A stretch of DNA of 7,097 nt from Synergistaceae bacterium (GTDB lineage: Bacteria > Synergistota > Synergistia > Synergistales > Aminobacteriaceae): positions 1 through 7,097 of the forward strand of contig JAAYJB010000431.1 in NCBI GenBank assembly GCA_012523155.1, written 5' to 3'. The notes below the pieces were generated by a model. It made no database searches and had not been told where the DNA came from. It saw only the letters and a program-made list of their open reading frames with translations. A program made the position numbers and the translations under genes. This document shows, piece after piece, positions 1 through 6,775 of this stretch; within the stretch, counting starts at the first letter, position 1; each line of letters begins with the position of its first letter.

Positions 1-127
1 GTACGCCCGGAGAGGGTGGGACAGGAACGGGGTTCCGACGAAAGAGACGGTGGAGCGCCTGGGCCTGGACAGCCCTGAAGTGCTGAAGGTGCTGGAACCC
101 TACTGGAAGTCCGCGGGAAAGGCATGA
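1..127 (+). CDS. Aldehyde ferredoxin oxidoreductase (AOR family), C-terminal end only
   Basis: This is the 3' end of a gene entering from the left edge. Complete codons begin at base 2 and encode 41 residues before the TGA at 125-127. The fragment contains YARRGWDRNGVPTKETVERL, followed closely by a Leu-Gly-Leu. The RGWDxxGxPTxExLxxLGL pattern is typical of the extreme C-terminus of tungstopterin aldehyde ferredoxin oxidoreductases. These enzymes oxidise aldehydes to carboxylic acids in the cytoplasm and reduce ferredoxin. The cofactor and Fe-S ligands lie upstream, so the subfamily cannot be judged. The stop codon overlaps the start of the sulfur carrier gene (ATGA), so the two are very probably translationally coupled. 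That places AOR in the same transcript as the glycyl radical enzyme. Family assignment is good despite the short fragment; the aldehyde substrate is unknown. Confidence 0.82.
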   Translation, partial: YARRGWDRNGVPTKETVERLGLDSPEVLKVLEPYWKSAGKA

Positions 128-321
128 TTCGGGTCAACGGCGAATTAATGGAGTGGAAAGAGGGGATGACCATCCAGGACATCCTGGACCTAAAGGGATA
201 CACCTTTCCCATGCTCGCTGTCTGGGTGAATGACACCCCCCGCAAAAAAGAAGAATTTGCCTGCACCATCGTTCCTGATGGAGCGGAGGTGCAGGCTTTC
301 CACATGATAAGCGGAGGGTGA
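124..321 (+). CDS. ThiS/MoaD-like small sulfur carrier protein
   Basis: A 65-residue beta-grasp protein that ends in Ile-Ser-Gly-Gly. The C-terminal Gly64-Gly65 is the site that is adenylated and thiocarboxylated in ThiS and MoaD sulfur carriers. Length and the ending IVPDGAEVQAFHMISGG resemble ThiS (IV-DG-----F-VI-GG) more than canonical MoaD. The context differs from thiamine genes: it overlaps the AOR stop codon (ATGA) and precedes a glycyl radical activase by 6 nt. MoaD/ThiS-like carriers are commonly encoded beside tungsten AOR genes, where they are thought to supply dithiolene sulfur for tungstopterin. I therefore infer a role in AOR cofactor supply rather than thiamine synthesis. The ATG at 124 is favoured by the overlap and by an A/G-rich, weak ribosome binding stretch just upstream. 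No matching E1-like activating enzyme is in the window. Confidence 0.85.
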   Translation: MIRVNGELMEWKEGMTIQDILDLKGYTFPMLAVWVNDTPRKKEEFACTIVPDGAEVQAFHMISGG

Positions 322-327
322 CATTCC

Positions 328-1260
328 ATGTCGGACGAGAATGCCAGGGGAATTGTATTTGATATAAAACGATATTCTATCCACGACGGCCCCGGGATAC
401 GGACAACTTTTTTTCTCAAGGGATGTCCTCTTTCCTGTTGGTGGTGCCATAATCCGGAAGGGATATCCCCGTTTCCGATCGTTATCCATCACCCCAGGCG
501 ATGCATCGGTTGCGGCCGATGTGTGACTGCCTGCCCTTCAGGTGCCTGGGAATGGTCCGACGGCAGGCCGGTGCAGAACAGGGAAAAGTGTACCCTTACA
601 GCTGCCTGCGCAAGGGCCTGTCCCTCTTCCGCAATAGAGATCGCAGGCAAAGAAATGAGCGTTGAGGAAGTTCTGCGTGAAGCGCGAAAGGACATTCCCT
701 TCTTCGATGAATCAGGCGGCGGGGTAACTTTTTCGGGGGGAGAACCTTTTCTGCAGGCTGAATTTCTGATCGCAAACCTTAAAAGGCTTTACAGGGAAGA
801 CATCCATATTGCCGTCGATACTTCCGGTTTCTGCAAGGAAGAGGATCTGCTTGAGGCTGCCGGATATACCGATCTGTTCCTTTTTGATATTAAAGTGATT
901 GACCCAAAAAAGCATGAATACTATACTGGCGTAAGTAATCTCACTATTTTATCCAACCTGAGAAAGCTTGACGAGTTCCTATATACGGGACAGAAAGGGA
1001 AAATAAACCTTCGCTTCCCCCTTATTCCCGGCATCAATGACGACCATGAAAACATAACGGCAACGGCAGATCTTGCCGCTTCTATGAAAAGTATCTCCGG
1101 CGTGAACGTGCTGCCTTATCATTCCACCGGAGAAGGGAAATATAAAAATCTGGAAAAAAAGTATAAAATGAGAAAAGTTTTGCCCCCTGATGATGAAAAG
1201 GTGAATGAGACGATGAAGATGTTCTCGGAAAGAAATATCGAGACGATAAAAGGAGGATAA
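328..1260 (+). CDS. Glycyl radical enzyme activase (radical SAM, PFL-activating-enzyme-like)
   Basis: A 310-residue radical SAM enzyme that would abstract a hydrogen from the glycyl residue of the enzyme encoded next. The N-terminal signature YSIHDGPGIRTTFFLKGCP leads into the SAM cluster motif CxxxCxxC (Cys33, Cys37, Cys40), followed by WWCHNPEG. A ferredoxin-like insert follows. Its first cluster is complete (Cys59, Cys62, Cys65, Cys69-Pro). The second has only Cys88, Cys94 and Cys98-Pro, with Thr91 where the second Cys of a CxxCxxCxxxCP motif would be. FSGGEP (SAM binding) and DTSGF lie further on. The insert marks it as an activase of non-PFL glycyl radical enzymes. A GGAGG at 313-317, overlapping the preceding gene's end, supports the ATG at 328. 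It ends 4 nt before the enzyme gene, the usual activase-enzyme pairing. A hypE-type name would fit if the partner is a true HypD. Confidence 0.95.
   Translation: MSDENARGIVFDIKRYSIHDGPGIRTTFFLKGCPLSCWWCHNPEGISPFPIVIHHPRRCIGCGRCVTACPSGAWEWSDGRPVQNREKCTLTAACARACPSSAIEIAGKEMSVEEVLREARKDIPFFDESGGGVTFSGGEPFLQAEFLIANLKRLYREDIHIAVDTSGFCKEEDLLEAAGYTDLFLFDIKVIDPKKHEYYTGVSNLTILSNLRKLDEFLYTGQKGKINLRFPLIPGINDDHENITATADLAASMKSISGVNVLPYHSTGEGKYKNLEKKYKMRKVLPPDDEKVNETMKMFSERNIETIKGG
1251..1256 (+). promoter_or_regulatory. Ribosome binding site deciding the TTG start of the glycyl radical enzyme
   Basis: AGGAGG lies inside the last codons of the activase gene, 8 nt before TTG at 1265. No ATG is available at this position. 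A start here gives the N-terminus MNERIAKLRKES, which matches where HypD-type proteins begin. This supports an uncommon TTG initiation codon. Confidence 0.8.
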
Positions 1261-1264
1261 AGAG

Positions 1265-3625
1265 TTGAACGAGAGGATCGCAAAACTCCGCAAAGAGAGT
1301 TTTGAAACAGCTCCAAGCATTTCCATAGAGAGAGCGCTCCTGACAACAGATTTTTACAGAGAAAACGACGGTAAATATTCAGCTCCTGTCATGAGAGCCC
1401 TTAATTTTTACAACCTGTGCGAAAAAAAGACCATTTACATCGGTGAAGATGAACTTATCGTAGGGGAGCGCGGCCCATTGCCAAAAGCGGTGTCCACATT
1501 CCCCGAGCTCAATTGTCACTCGGCCGAAGACTTGAAAATCCTGAATTCAAGGCCGATGACGCGGTATTCGGTCCGGGAAGAGGACATAGAGCTCTACAGT
1601 GAGAAAGTGATTCCTTACTGGAAGGGCAGGACGCTGCGGGACAAAATCTTCTCGAACCTTCCGAAGGACTGGATCGATCTCTATGAAGCCGGCTGCTTTA
1701 CGGAGTTCATGGAGCAGCGGGCCCCTGGTCACACGGCTCTTGACGGAACGATTTACCGTACGGGACTTCTGGACATGAAAAAAAAGATAGCGGAAGCCAG
1801 GAAAAAACTGGATTGGCTCAATGACCCCTTCGCTACGGAGAAAAGCGAGGAGCTCCAGGCCATGAATATTGCCTGCGACGCTTCAATCCTGTTCGCCAGG
1901 CGTCATGCGGACCTGGCCGAAAAAATGGCAAAGTCGGAGAAAAATACCTCCAGAAAAGAGGAGCTTCTCAAAATTGCAGATGTCTGCCGGCATGTCCCGG
2001 CCCATGCGCCCCGTGATTTTCACGAGGCAATCCAGACCTACTGGTTCACACACCTCGGGACGATCACCGAACTGAACGGCTGGGACGCCATGTCTCCCGG
2101 GCATTTTGACATCCATCTTGCCCCCTTCTATGAAAAAGGTATCCGCGAAGGGACGCTGGACCGTGAAAAGGCAAAGGAAATTATTTCGTGCTTCTGGGTC
2201 AAGGTCAACAATACGCCCGCTCCCCCAAAGGTCGGTGTAACTGCTGCAGAAAGCGGCACATACAATGATTTTACCCAGATCAACCTTGGCGGTATTACGG
2301 AAGACGGGGCTGACGGTGTCAGCGAGGTTTCCTACATAATGCTGGACGTACTCGATGAACTCCAGCTTCTGCAGCCCCAGGCCAGCGTTCATATTTCCAC
2401 GAAAACACCAGAGCGTTTTCTCAAGTACGCCTGCAGGGTCATGCGACGCGGCTCCGGGTATCCCTCGGCTTTCAACGCCGATGCAGTCTTCATGGAACAG
2501 CTCGGCATGGGGAAACGGGTGGAGGACGCGAGGACAGGCGGGACCAGCGGATGCATTGAGACCGGATCGTTCGGGAAAGAGGCCTATATTCTTCACGGCT
2601 ACCTCAACGTCCCGAAGATTCTCGAACTGACCCTTAACAACGGCATAGATCCCCTCACCGGGGAAAAGATCGGTACCGCAACAGGCGACCCGACCCATTT
2701 TAAGGATTTCGAAGAGTTCTACCGTGCGTTCGAAAAACAGCTCGCTCACGTTGTAGATATAAAAATCAGGACGGACAATTACATACAGCGTATGTTCGCA
2801 CGATGTGCACCTGCACCCTATCTCTCGGTGCTCATCCACGACTGCATAGAGAACGGGAAGGACTACTACGACGGCGGCCCTCGATACAATACCGACTATA
2901 TTCAGTGCTGCGGTATAGGAACAGTCACTGACAGCCTTTCCGTCCTCAAGAAGCATATCTATGAAGAAGGGATCCTTTCCATGGACGGTCTCCTCAATGC
3001 ACTGCATGACAACTGGAAAGAGCACGAAGACCTGCGGCAGATCGTCTGGAACAAAACACCTTTCTTCGGAAATGATGATGATTATGCCGATGAGATCATG
3101 CAGCGGGTATACAGTTCCCTGATCGACACCATAGACGGGCGGAATTCACCGAAAGGTCCCACATACCATGTGAACATGCTTTCAACCACCTGCCACATTT
3201 ATTTCGGAAAGAAGCTCGGAGCCACACCCAACGGGCGATTCGCCCATACCCCGGAATCGGATGGGACTTCTCCGTCCCACGGGGCGGACCGGCACGGTCC
3301 CACCGCCGTTGTGAAGTCTCTCAGTAAGATGAACCAGATACAGTCGGGAGGAACATTGTTAAACCAGAGATTTCTTCCTTCCGTTCTCAAGGACGATTCC
3401 GGGCTCACAAAAATGTCCAAGCTTGTGAGGACCTATTTCAACCTGGGCGGTCACCACATCCAGTTCAACGTAGTTGACACGGAAACCCTTCGGAAAGCAC
3501 AAAAATGTCCGGACGAATACAGGGGACTCCTCGTAAGGGTAGCAGGATACAGCGACTACTTCGTTGATCTTGACGAACACCACCAGGAAGAGATCATCGC
3601 CAGAACGGCACAGGAAACCTTCTGA
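1265..3625 (+). CDS. Glycyl radical enzyme, HypD-like (4-hydroxyproline dehydratase family)
   Basis: A 786-residue cytoplasmic glycyl radical enzyme with a PFL-like barrel domain to about residue 650 and a C-terminal glycyl radical domain. The thiyl motif is SGCIETG (Cys430, Glu432). The radical motif is RVAGYSDYF (Gly761). Compared from memory with Clostridioides difficile trans-4-hydroxy-L-proline dehydratase (789 aa), it aligns with a constant offset of four. Phe148, His156, Asp274, Ser330, Asp335, Phe336, Tyr446 and Thr641 match HypD Phe152, His160, Asp278, Ser334, Asp339, Phe340, Tyr450 and Thr645. HypD forms pyrroline-5-carboxylate from hydroxyproline. Odd points are PGHFDI in place of the usual PGRxDQ, Ser397/Ala402/Phe403 for HypD Trp/Phe/Tyr, and His444 for Thr. 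Alternatives are a ring-opening C-N lyase of the HplG type or another substrate. The start is TTG. It is coupled to its activase and probably to AOR. The family is certain, the HypD-like clade likely, the substrate unproven. Confidence 0.93.
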   Translation: MNERIAKLRKESFETAPSISIERALLTTDFYRENDGKYSAPVMRALNFYNLCEKKTIYIGEDELIVGERGPLPKAVSTFPELNCHSAEDLKILNSRPMTRYSVREEDIELYSEKVIPYWKGRTLRDKIFSNLPKDWIDLYEAGCFTEFMEQRAPGHTALDGTIYRTGLLDMKKKIAEARKKLDWLNDPFATEKSEELQAMNIACDASILFARRHADLAEKMAKSEKNTSRKEELLKIADVCRHVPAHAPRDFHEAIQTYWFTHLGTITELNGWDAMSPGHFDIHLAPFYEKGIREGTLDREKAKEIISCFWVKVNNTPAPPKVGVTAAESGTYNDFTQINLGGITEDGADGVSEVSYIMLDVLDELQLLQPQASVHISTKTPERFLKYACRVMRRGSGYPSAFNADAVFMEQLGMGKRVEDARTGGTSGCIETGSFGKEAYILHGYLNVPKILELTLNNGIDPLTGEKIGTATGDPTHFKDFEEFYRAFEKQLAHVVDIKIRTDNYIQRMFARCAPAPYLSVLIHDCIENGKDYYDGGPRYNTDYIQCCGIGTVTDSLSVLKKHIYEEGILSMDGLLNALHDNWKEHEDLRQIVWNKTPFFGNDDDYADEIMQRVYSSLIDTIDGRNSPKGPTYHVNMLSTTCHIYFGKKLGATPNGRFAHTPESDGTSPSHGADRHGPTAVVKSLSKMNQIQSGGTLLNQRFLPSVLKDDSGLTKMSKLVRTYFNLGGHHIQFNVVDTETLRKAQKCPDEYRGLLVRVAGYSDYFVDLDEHHQEEIIARTAQETF

Positions 3626-3765
3626 TTCAACGGGACCAACGCACGACCTGGTTCCTGGAAAGCAAAAATCCTCATATTTCGGCAGCATGGGGAGGTGATA
3701 GCGCGACAAAACCTGAATGATGAAGAATAGAGCGCCTTGGAGGGCAACTTTTTTATTGAAGAACG

Positions 3766-3772
3766 AAAGGAG
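3766..3772 (+). promoter_or_regulatory. Ribosome binding site deciding the dctP start
   Basis: AAAGGAG stands 10 nt before the ATG at 3783. An open frame extends upstream to ATG-ATG at 3717/3720, but those starts have no ribosome binding site at normal distance. They would also put 22 hydrophilic residues before the signal peptide. The start at 3783 gives a normal signal peptide (MRKATK, then a hydrophobic core). Confidence 0.75.
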
Positions 3773-3782
3773 TGCTGGAATA

Positions 3783-4799
3783 ATGCGAAAAGCAACGAAA
3801 ATCATCATGCTTGTTCTCGCTGCTGTTGCGGTTTTTTCCCTTGCTTTCCCGTCTGTTTCCTCTGCAGCACCTGAAATGATCCTCCGCTTCGCGAACCAGG
3901 TCCCGGTTGAACACACGGCGACGAAACTCATGCACCAGGTCGCCGACGAAGTCAAGGAAAAAACGAACGGGCGCATTGAGATCGTTGTTTATCCCGCGAA
4001 CCAGCTCGGAGACTACACACTTGTCTACGAGGAACTCATCCGCGGAACTATTGAAATGGCGGCCATTTCAATTCCCAGCCAGTTCGACCCTCGGCTCGAA
4101 CTCACATACATCAACTGCTTCGTCAGAAATTTCGAGGATGCCAGAAAGGTGTTCGCGCCGGACGGCTGGCTCTTCAAAAAAATGGACGAACTCAGCTCAC
4201 GCCTCGGCGTGAAAATTCTCGGTTTCCAGGTTGAGGGCTTTATCGGCATCGGGAGCACAAAACCTGTAAACGAACCGCTGAACCCGAATGTGGACAAGGG
4301 TGTTCTCGTGCGTATCCCCAACATGGACGTTTACAAACTCGGCGCAGAGGCCATGGGGTACAGGACTGTCACCGTCCCCTGGGCTGAAGTCTACACTGCT
4401 CTGCAGACAGGCGTCGCCGACGGAGTTGACGGAATGACCCCCACTGCAGCCTACACCATGTTGAAAGACGTGCTGAAATACTGGTATGACCTGAACTACT
4501 CTGTGGAAAACTTCAATTACATGATCAGCCAGAAGACATGGGACAAACTGTCCGAGGGCGACCGGAAGATCATAGCGGACGCATGTGCCAAGGTTACCGC
4601 CATGAGCATCGACCTTGCACAGAAGGACCAGGAAAAGCACCTCCAGCTCATGCGTGATGCAGGAATAGAAGTCCACACGTACAAAGCCGAAGAACTGGAA
4701 CCTATTTTTGTCAAGGTAGTAGGCACATGGGACAAGCTCGCTGACAAATTCTCCAAGGAGCTTATAGAGGAATTCAAGGTACAGTACGCTCCCAAATAG
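3783..4799 (+). CDS. dctP: TRAP transporter solute-binding protein (DctP family)
   Basis: A 338-residue periplasmic binding protein of a tripartite ATP-independent transporter. Residues 1-28 form a signal peptide: basic MRKATK, a hydrophobic core, then a likely cleavage after Ser-Ser-Ala28. The mature protein starts APEMILRFANQ and contains typical DctP segments: ANQLGDYTLVYEELIRGTIE, then VRIPNMDVYKLGAEAMGYR. These are followed by VPWAEVYTALQTGVADGVDG. Arg177 in the VRIP segment matches the conserved arginine that binds the carboxylate of the ligand in this family, so the cargo is probably a carboxylate. It is the first gene of a dctP-dctQ-dctM set, 157 nt after the glycyl radical enzyme. 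That order suggests uptake of the enzyme's substrate. A stable hairpin after the stop may raise its expression relative to the membrane subunits. The precise ligand cannot be read from sequence. Confidence 0.95.
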   Translation: MRKATKIIMLVLAAVAVFSLAFPSVSSAAPEMILRFANQVPVEHTATKLMHQVADEVKEKTNGRIEIVVYPANQLGDYTLVYEELIRGTIEMAAISIPSQFDPRLELTYINCFVRNFEDARKVFAPDGWLFKKMDELSSRLGVKILGFQVEGFIGIGSTKPVNEPLNPNVDKGVLVRIPNMDVYKLGAEAMGYRTVTVPWAEVYTALQTGVADGVDGMTPTAAYTMLKDVLKYWYDLNYSVENFNYMISQKTWDKLSEGDRKIIADACAKVTAMSIDLAQKDQEKHLQLMRDAGIEVHTYKAEELEPIFVKVVGTWDKLADKFSKELIEEFKVQYAPK

Positions 4800-4819
4800 T
4801 TTCCACCAGGCCTCTGGAA

Positions 4820-4851
4820 GAAGACGGAGAAGTGCAGACTTCTCCGTCTTC
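4820..4851 (+). terminator. Perfect 14-bp hairpin between dctP and dctQ, without a U-tract
   Basis: GAAGACGGAGAAGT (4820-4833), loop GCAG, then the exact complement ACTTCTCCGTCTTC (4838-4851). All 14 pairs are Watson-Crick. It is followed by ACATCC, not a T-run, so it does not look like a full intrinsic terminator. Its place just after the binding-protein gene suggests a 3'-end stabilising or partial-stop element. Such an element would give more DctP than DctQM, as is common in transporter operons; that role is inferred. Confidence 0.7.
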
Positions 4852-4880
4852 ACATCCATTGCGGCGGAAAGGAGAAACGA

Positions 4881-5444
4881 ATGCCGGATCGAGAAGCTAT
4901 AGGCTGTTTTCCTGAAAACAGGCCTGACAAAAAAAATCCACTGGATCTTGCTCTGCTCTTTTTCTTTTCGATAACTACAGTTGTTTGCTCGCTTCTTTTA
5001 TCCCTTATTATTGCAGCTGCTGCGTTCACCAGGTACATAATCGGCGGTGACCTCTACGGCTTCGAAGAATGGGTGAAGCTTTTCGCCTTCTGGCTTTATT
5101 TTATGGGAGGAGCCTATGGGGCTTACAACAACACCCATGTTTCAGCGGACGTTGTGGATTCTTACATGAAGGACGGTTTTCTAAAACGGGCGACCGTTTT
5201 TCTCCGCAATCTCATCACATCGGGAATCAGCATCCTGTTTACATGGTACGGCTATGACTTTTTCATGTTCGGCTTCATGGGACCCCTTGGCACAGGAATC
5301 GCGCTTCCCAGAACCACTGTGTGGCAAATTCCCCTGTGGACCTCTTACCTGGCAGTCTTTCTCGGTCTCATTTTCATGACGTACTACTTCACGATGAGAA
5401 TGCTGCAGAGTCTCCGGGACTTAATTAGAGGAGGAAACTCATGA
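4881..5444 (+). CDS. dctQ: TRAP transporter small permease subunit (DctQ family)
   Basis: A 187-residue integral membrane protein with the four-helix layout of DctQ. Hydrophobic segments lie at about residues 22-48, 61-81, 105-128 and 149-175. FTRYIIGGDLYGFEEW spans the end of helix 1 and the start of helix 2, as in the family. NNTHVSADVV follows helix 2 and corresponds to the usual hxH(I/V)xxD region. The first 20 or so residues are a charged cytoplasmic tail. AAAGGAG at 4868-4874 lies 6 nt before the ATG. The gene sits 81 nt after dctP, across the hairpin, and overlaps dctM by ATGA. DctQ pairs with DctM in the inner membrane to make the sodium-driven importer fed by DctP. Confidence 0.95.
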   Translation: MPDREAIGCFPENRPDKKNPLDLALLFFFSITTVVCSLLLSLIIAAAAFTRYIIGGDLYGFEEWVKLFAFWLYFMGGAYGAYNNTHVSADVVDSYMKDGFLKRATVFLRNLITSGISILFTWYGYDFFMFGFMGPLGTGIALPRTTVWQIPLWTSYLAVFLGLIFMTYYFTMRMLQSLRDLIRGGNS

Positions 5445-6757
5445 TCTACATCGCCGTTCTGATCCTTCTATTCTGCCTCATTATCGGCGTGCCCGTCCCC
5501 ATGAGCTTCATGGCTTCAACAGCGTGGCTTCTCTTCTTCGGCGGCCCGCAGGCTGCAGGGTACCAGACCACTATGGTTCTTCCCTATGGCTTCAGCTCCA
5601 TGAACAGCATCGCTCTCATCTCCATCGCTCTTTTCATCATGGCGGGAGGCATCATGGAGCGGGGCAAAATAGGCGAAAAACTCATCAACCTGGTTGACCT
5701 TCTTGTCGGGAGGATCAAGGGTGGTCTTGGAGTGGTGGGGACCATATCCTGCGCCGTGTTCGGATCCATCACCGGCTCCGCATGCGCCACCCTGTCATGT
5801 ATCGGTTCAATCATGTTTCCCCGCCTTGAAGAAGCAGGCTACCCCAGAGGTATTGCCGCGGCGGTAATGTCAAACGCATCCCTTCTCGGAATGCTCATCC
5901 CGCCCAACTCGACACTCATCATTTTCGCATGGATCGGAGGACAGTCCATTCTTGCCTGCTTCCTTGCGACAGTTATACCCGGTATTATAATGACGGCTCT
6001 CATCTGTTTGGTGAACTGCTGGCTGGTAAAGGACAACCCCAACGTGAAGGTTACTGAACCTGTTCACGGCAAAGAAAAATTCCAGCTCTTCAAAAAGAGG
6101 GGAATTGCCGCCCTCCCTGCCCTCATGCTTCCGGTAATCGTTCTCGGAGGTATTTACGGCGGGATCATGACACCTACGGAAGCTGCAGCGGTAGCAGTCG
6201 TCTACGCCATACCCACCGGCATGTTCATCTACAAAGGACTTACGCTGCGCGGTCTTTGGGATTCCCTCGTTGAATCAGCGGTAACAACAGGAGTAGTCAT
6301 GGTCATGCTCTACTCGGTCATGATGCTCAGCCGCCTGTACATACTCGAAGATCTTCCAAGCAAGATGCTCGGTCTCTTCAGGGCGGTCTCTGACAACCGG
6401 TGGATCATTCTGTTCATGATCAACATTTTCCTCGTGGTGATGGGGATGCTTATGGACGACATCAGCAGCGTCACCCTGACGACCCCGATCCTTATGCCGA
6501 TCATCATAGAGCTGGGATTCAACCCCATCCACTATGCAGCGATAGTGGGGGTCAACACAGGGCTTGGGTGCATAACACCGCCGGCCGCACCTGTTTTATA
6601 CCTGGGAGGGAGGCTGGGCAACGCACCGATCAATGAAATGATGTCGCCAACACTGTGGATCATCGCGTTTGCATGGACTCCAACGCTGCTCATCACTACA
6701 TATTTCCCCAAGCTTTCCCTTTTCCTGCCCCATTTCCTTCTGGGAACACCGTGGTAG
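5441..6757 (+). CDS. dctM: TRAP transporter large permease subunit (DctM family)
   Basis: A 438-residue, highly hydrophobic protein of normal DctM length, expected to have about 12 membrane spans. It forms the transport domain that uses an ion gradient to move the substrate delivered by DctP. Family marks include GRIKGGLGVVG near residue 90, TGSACATLSC (111-120) at the usual SGSA site, IPPNST (153-158) and GGIMTPTEAAAVAVVYA (TPTEA from Thr244). GCITPPAAPV (TPP from Thr379) stands where many relatives have TPPVG. AGAGGAGG at 5427-5434 sits 6 nt before the ATG, which overlaps the dctQ stop, so translation of the two is coupled. The differences from consensus in the two Pro-Pro hairpin regions may reflect substrate choice, but this cannot be decided here. 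Confidence 0.96.
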   Translation: MIYIAVLILLFCLIIGVPVPMSFMASTAWLLFFGGPQAAGYQTTMVLPYGFSSMNSIALISIALFIMAGGIMERGKIGEKLINLVDLLVGRIKGGLGVVGTISCAVFGSITGSACATLSCIGSIMFPRLEEAGYPRGIAAAVMSNASLLGMLIPPNSTLIIFAWIGGQSILACFLATVIPGIIMTALICLVNCWLVKDNPNVKVTEPVHGKEKFQLFKKRGIAALPALMLPVIVLGGIYGGIMTPTEAAAVAVVYAIPTGMFIYKGLTLRGLWDSLVESAVTTGVVMVMLYSVMMLSRLYILEDLPSKMLGLFRAVSDNRWIILFMINIFLVVMGMLMDDISSVTLTTPILMPIIIELGFNPIHYAAIVGVNTGLGCITPPAAPVLYLGGRLGNAPINEMMSPTLWIIAFAWTPTLLITTYFPKLSLFLPHFLLGTPW

Positions 6758-6775
6758 CGGGGCCGGGAAGTTCGG

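Noticed and set aside
1883..3025. A 380-codon open frame on the minus strand inside the glycyl radical enzyme gene
   Set aside because: It is a shadow of a strongly recognised + strand gene, with no family motif and no operon logic of its own.
1265..3625. Assignment as isethionate sulfite-lyase (IslA), suggested by the TRAP neighbours and the link of AOR with acetaldehyde
   Set aside because: The gapless residue correspondence to HypD, with conserved hydroxyproline-contact residues, and the length of 786 residues fit the HypD clade better than the roughly 830-residue sulfite-lyases.
3717..3782. Upstream ATG-ATG start for dctP adding 22 residues
   Set aside because: There is no ribosome binding site at a proper distance, and the extension would spoil the signal peptide; the ATG at 3783 has both.
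3359..3976. A 205-codon minus-strand frame across the gap before dctP, and a similar 220-codon one at 4197-4859
   Set aside because: Both mostly oppose well-supported genes, and their translations show no recognisable domain.
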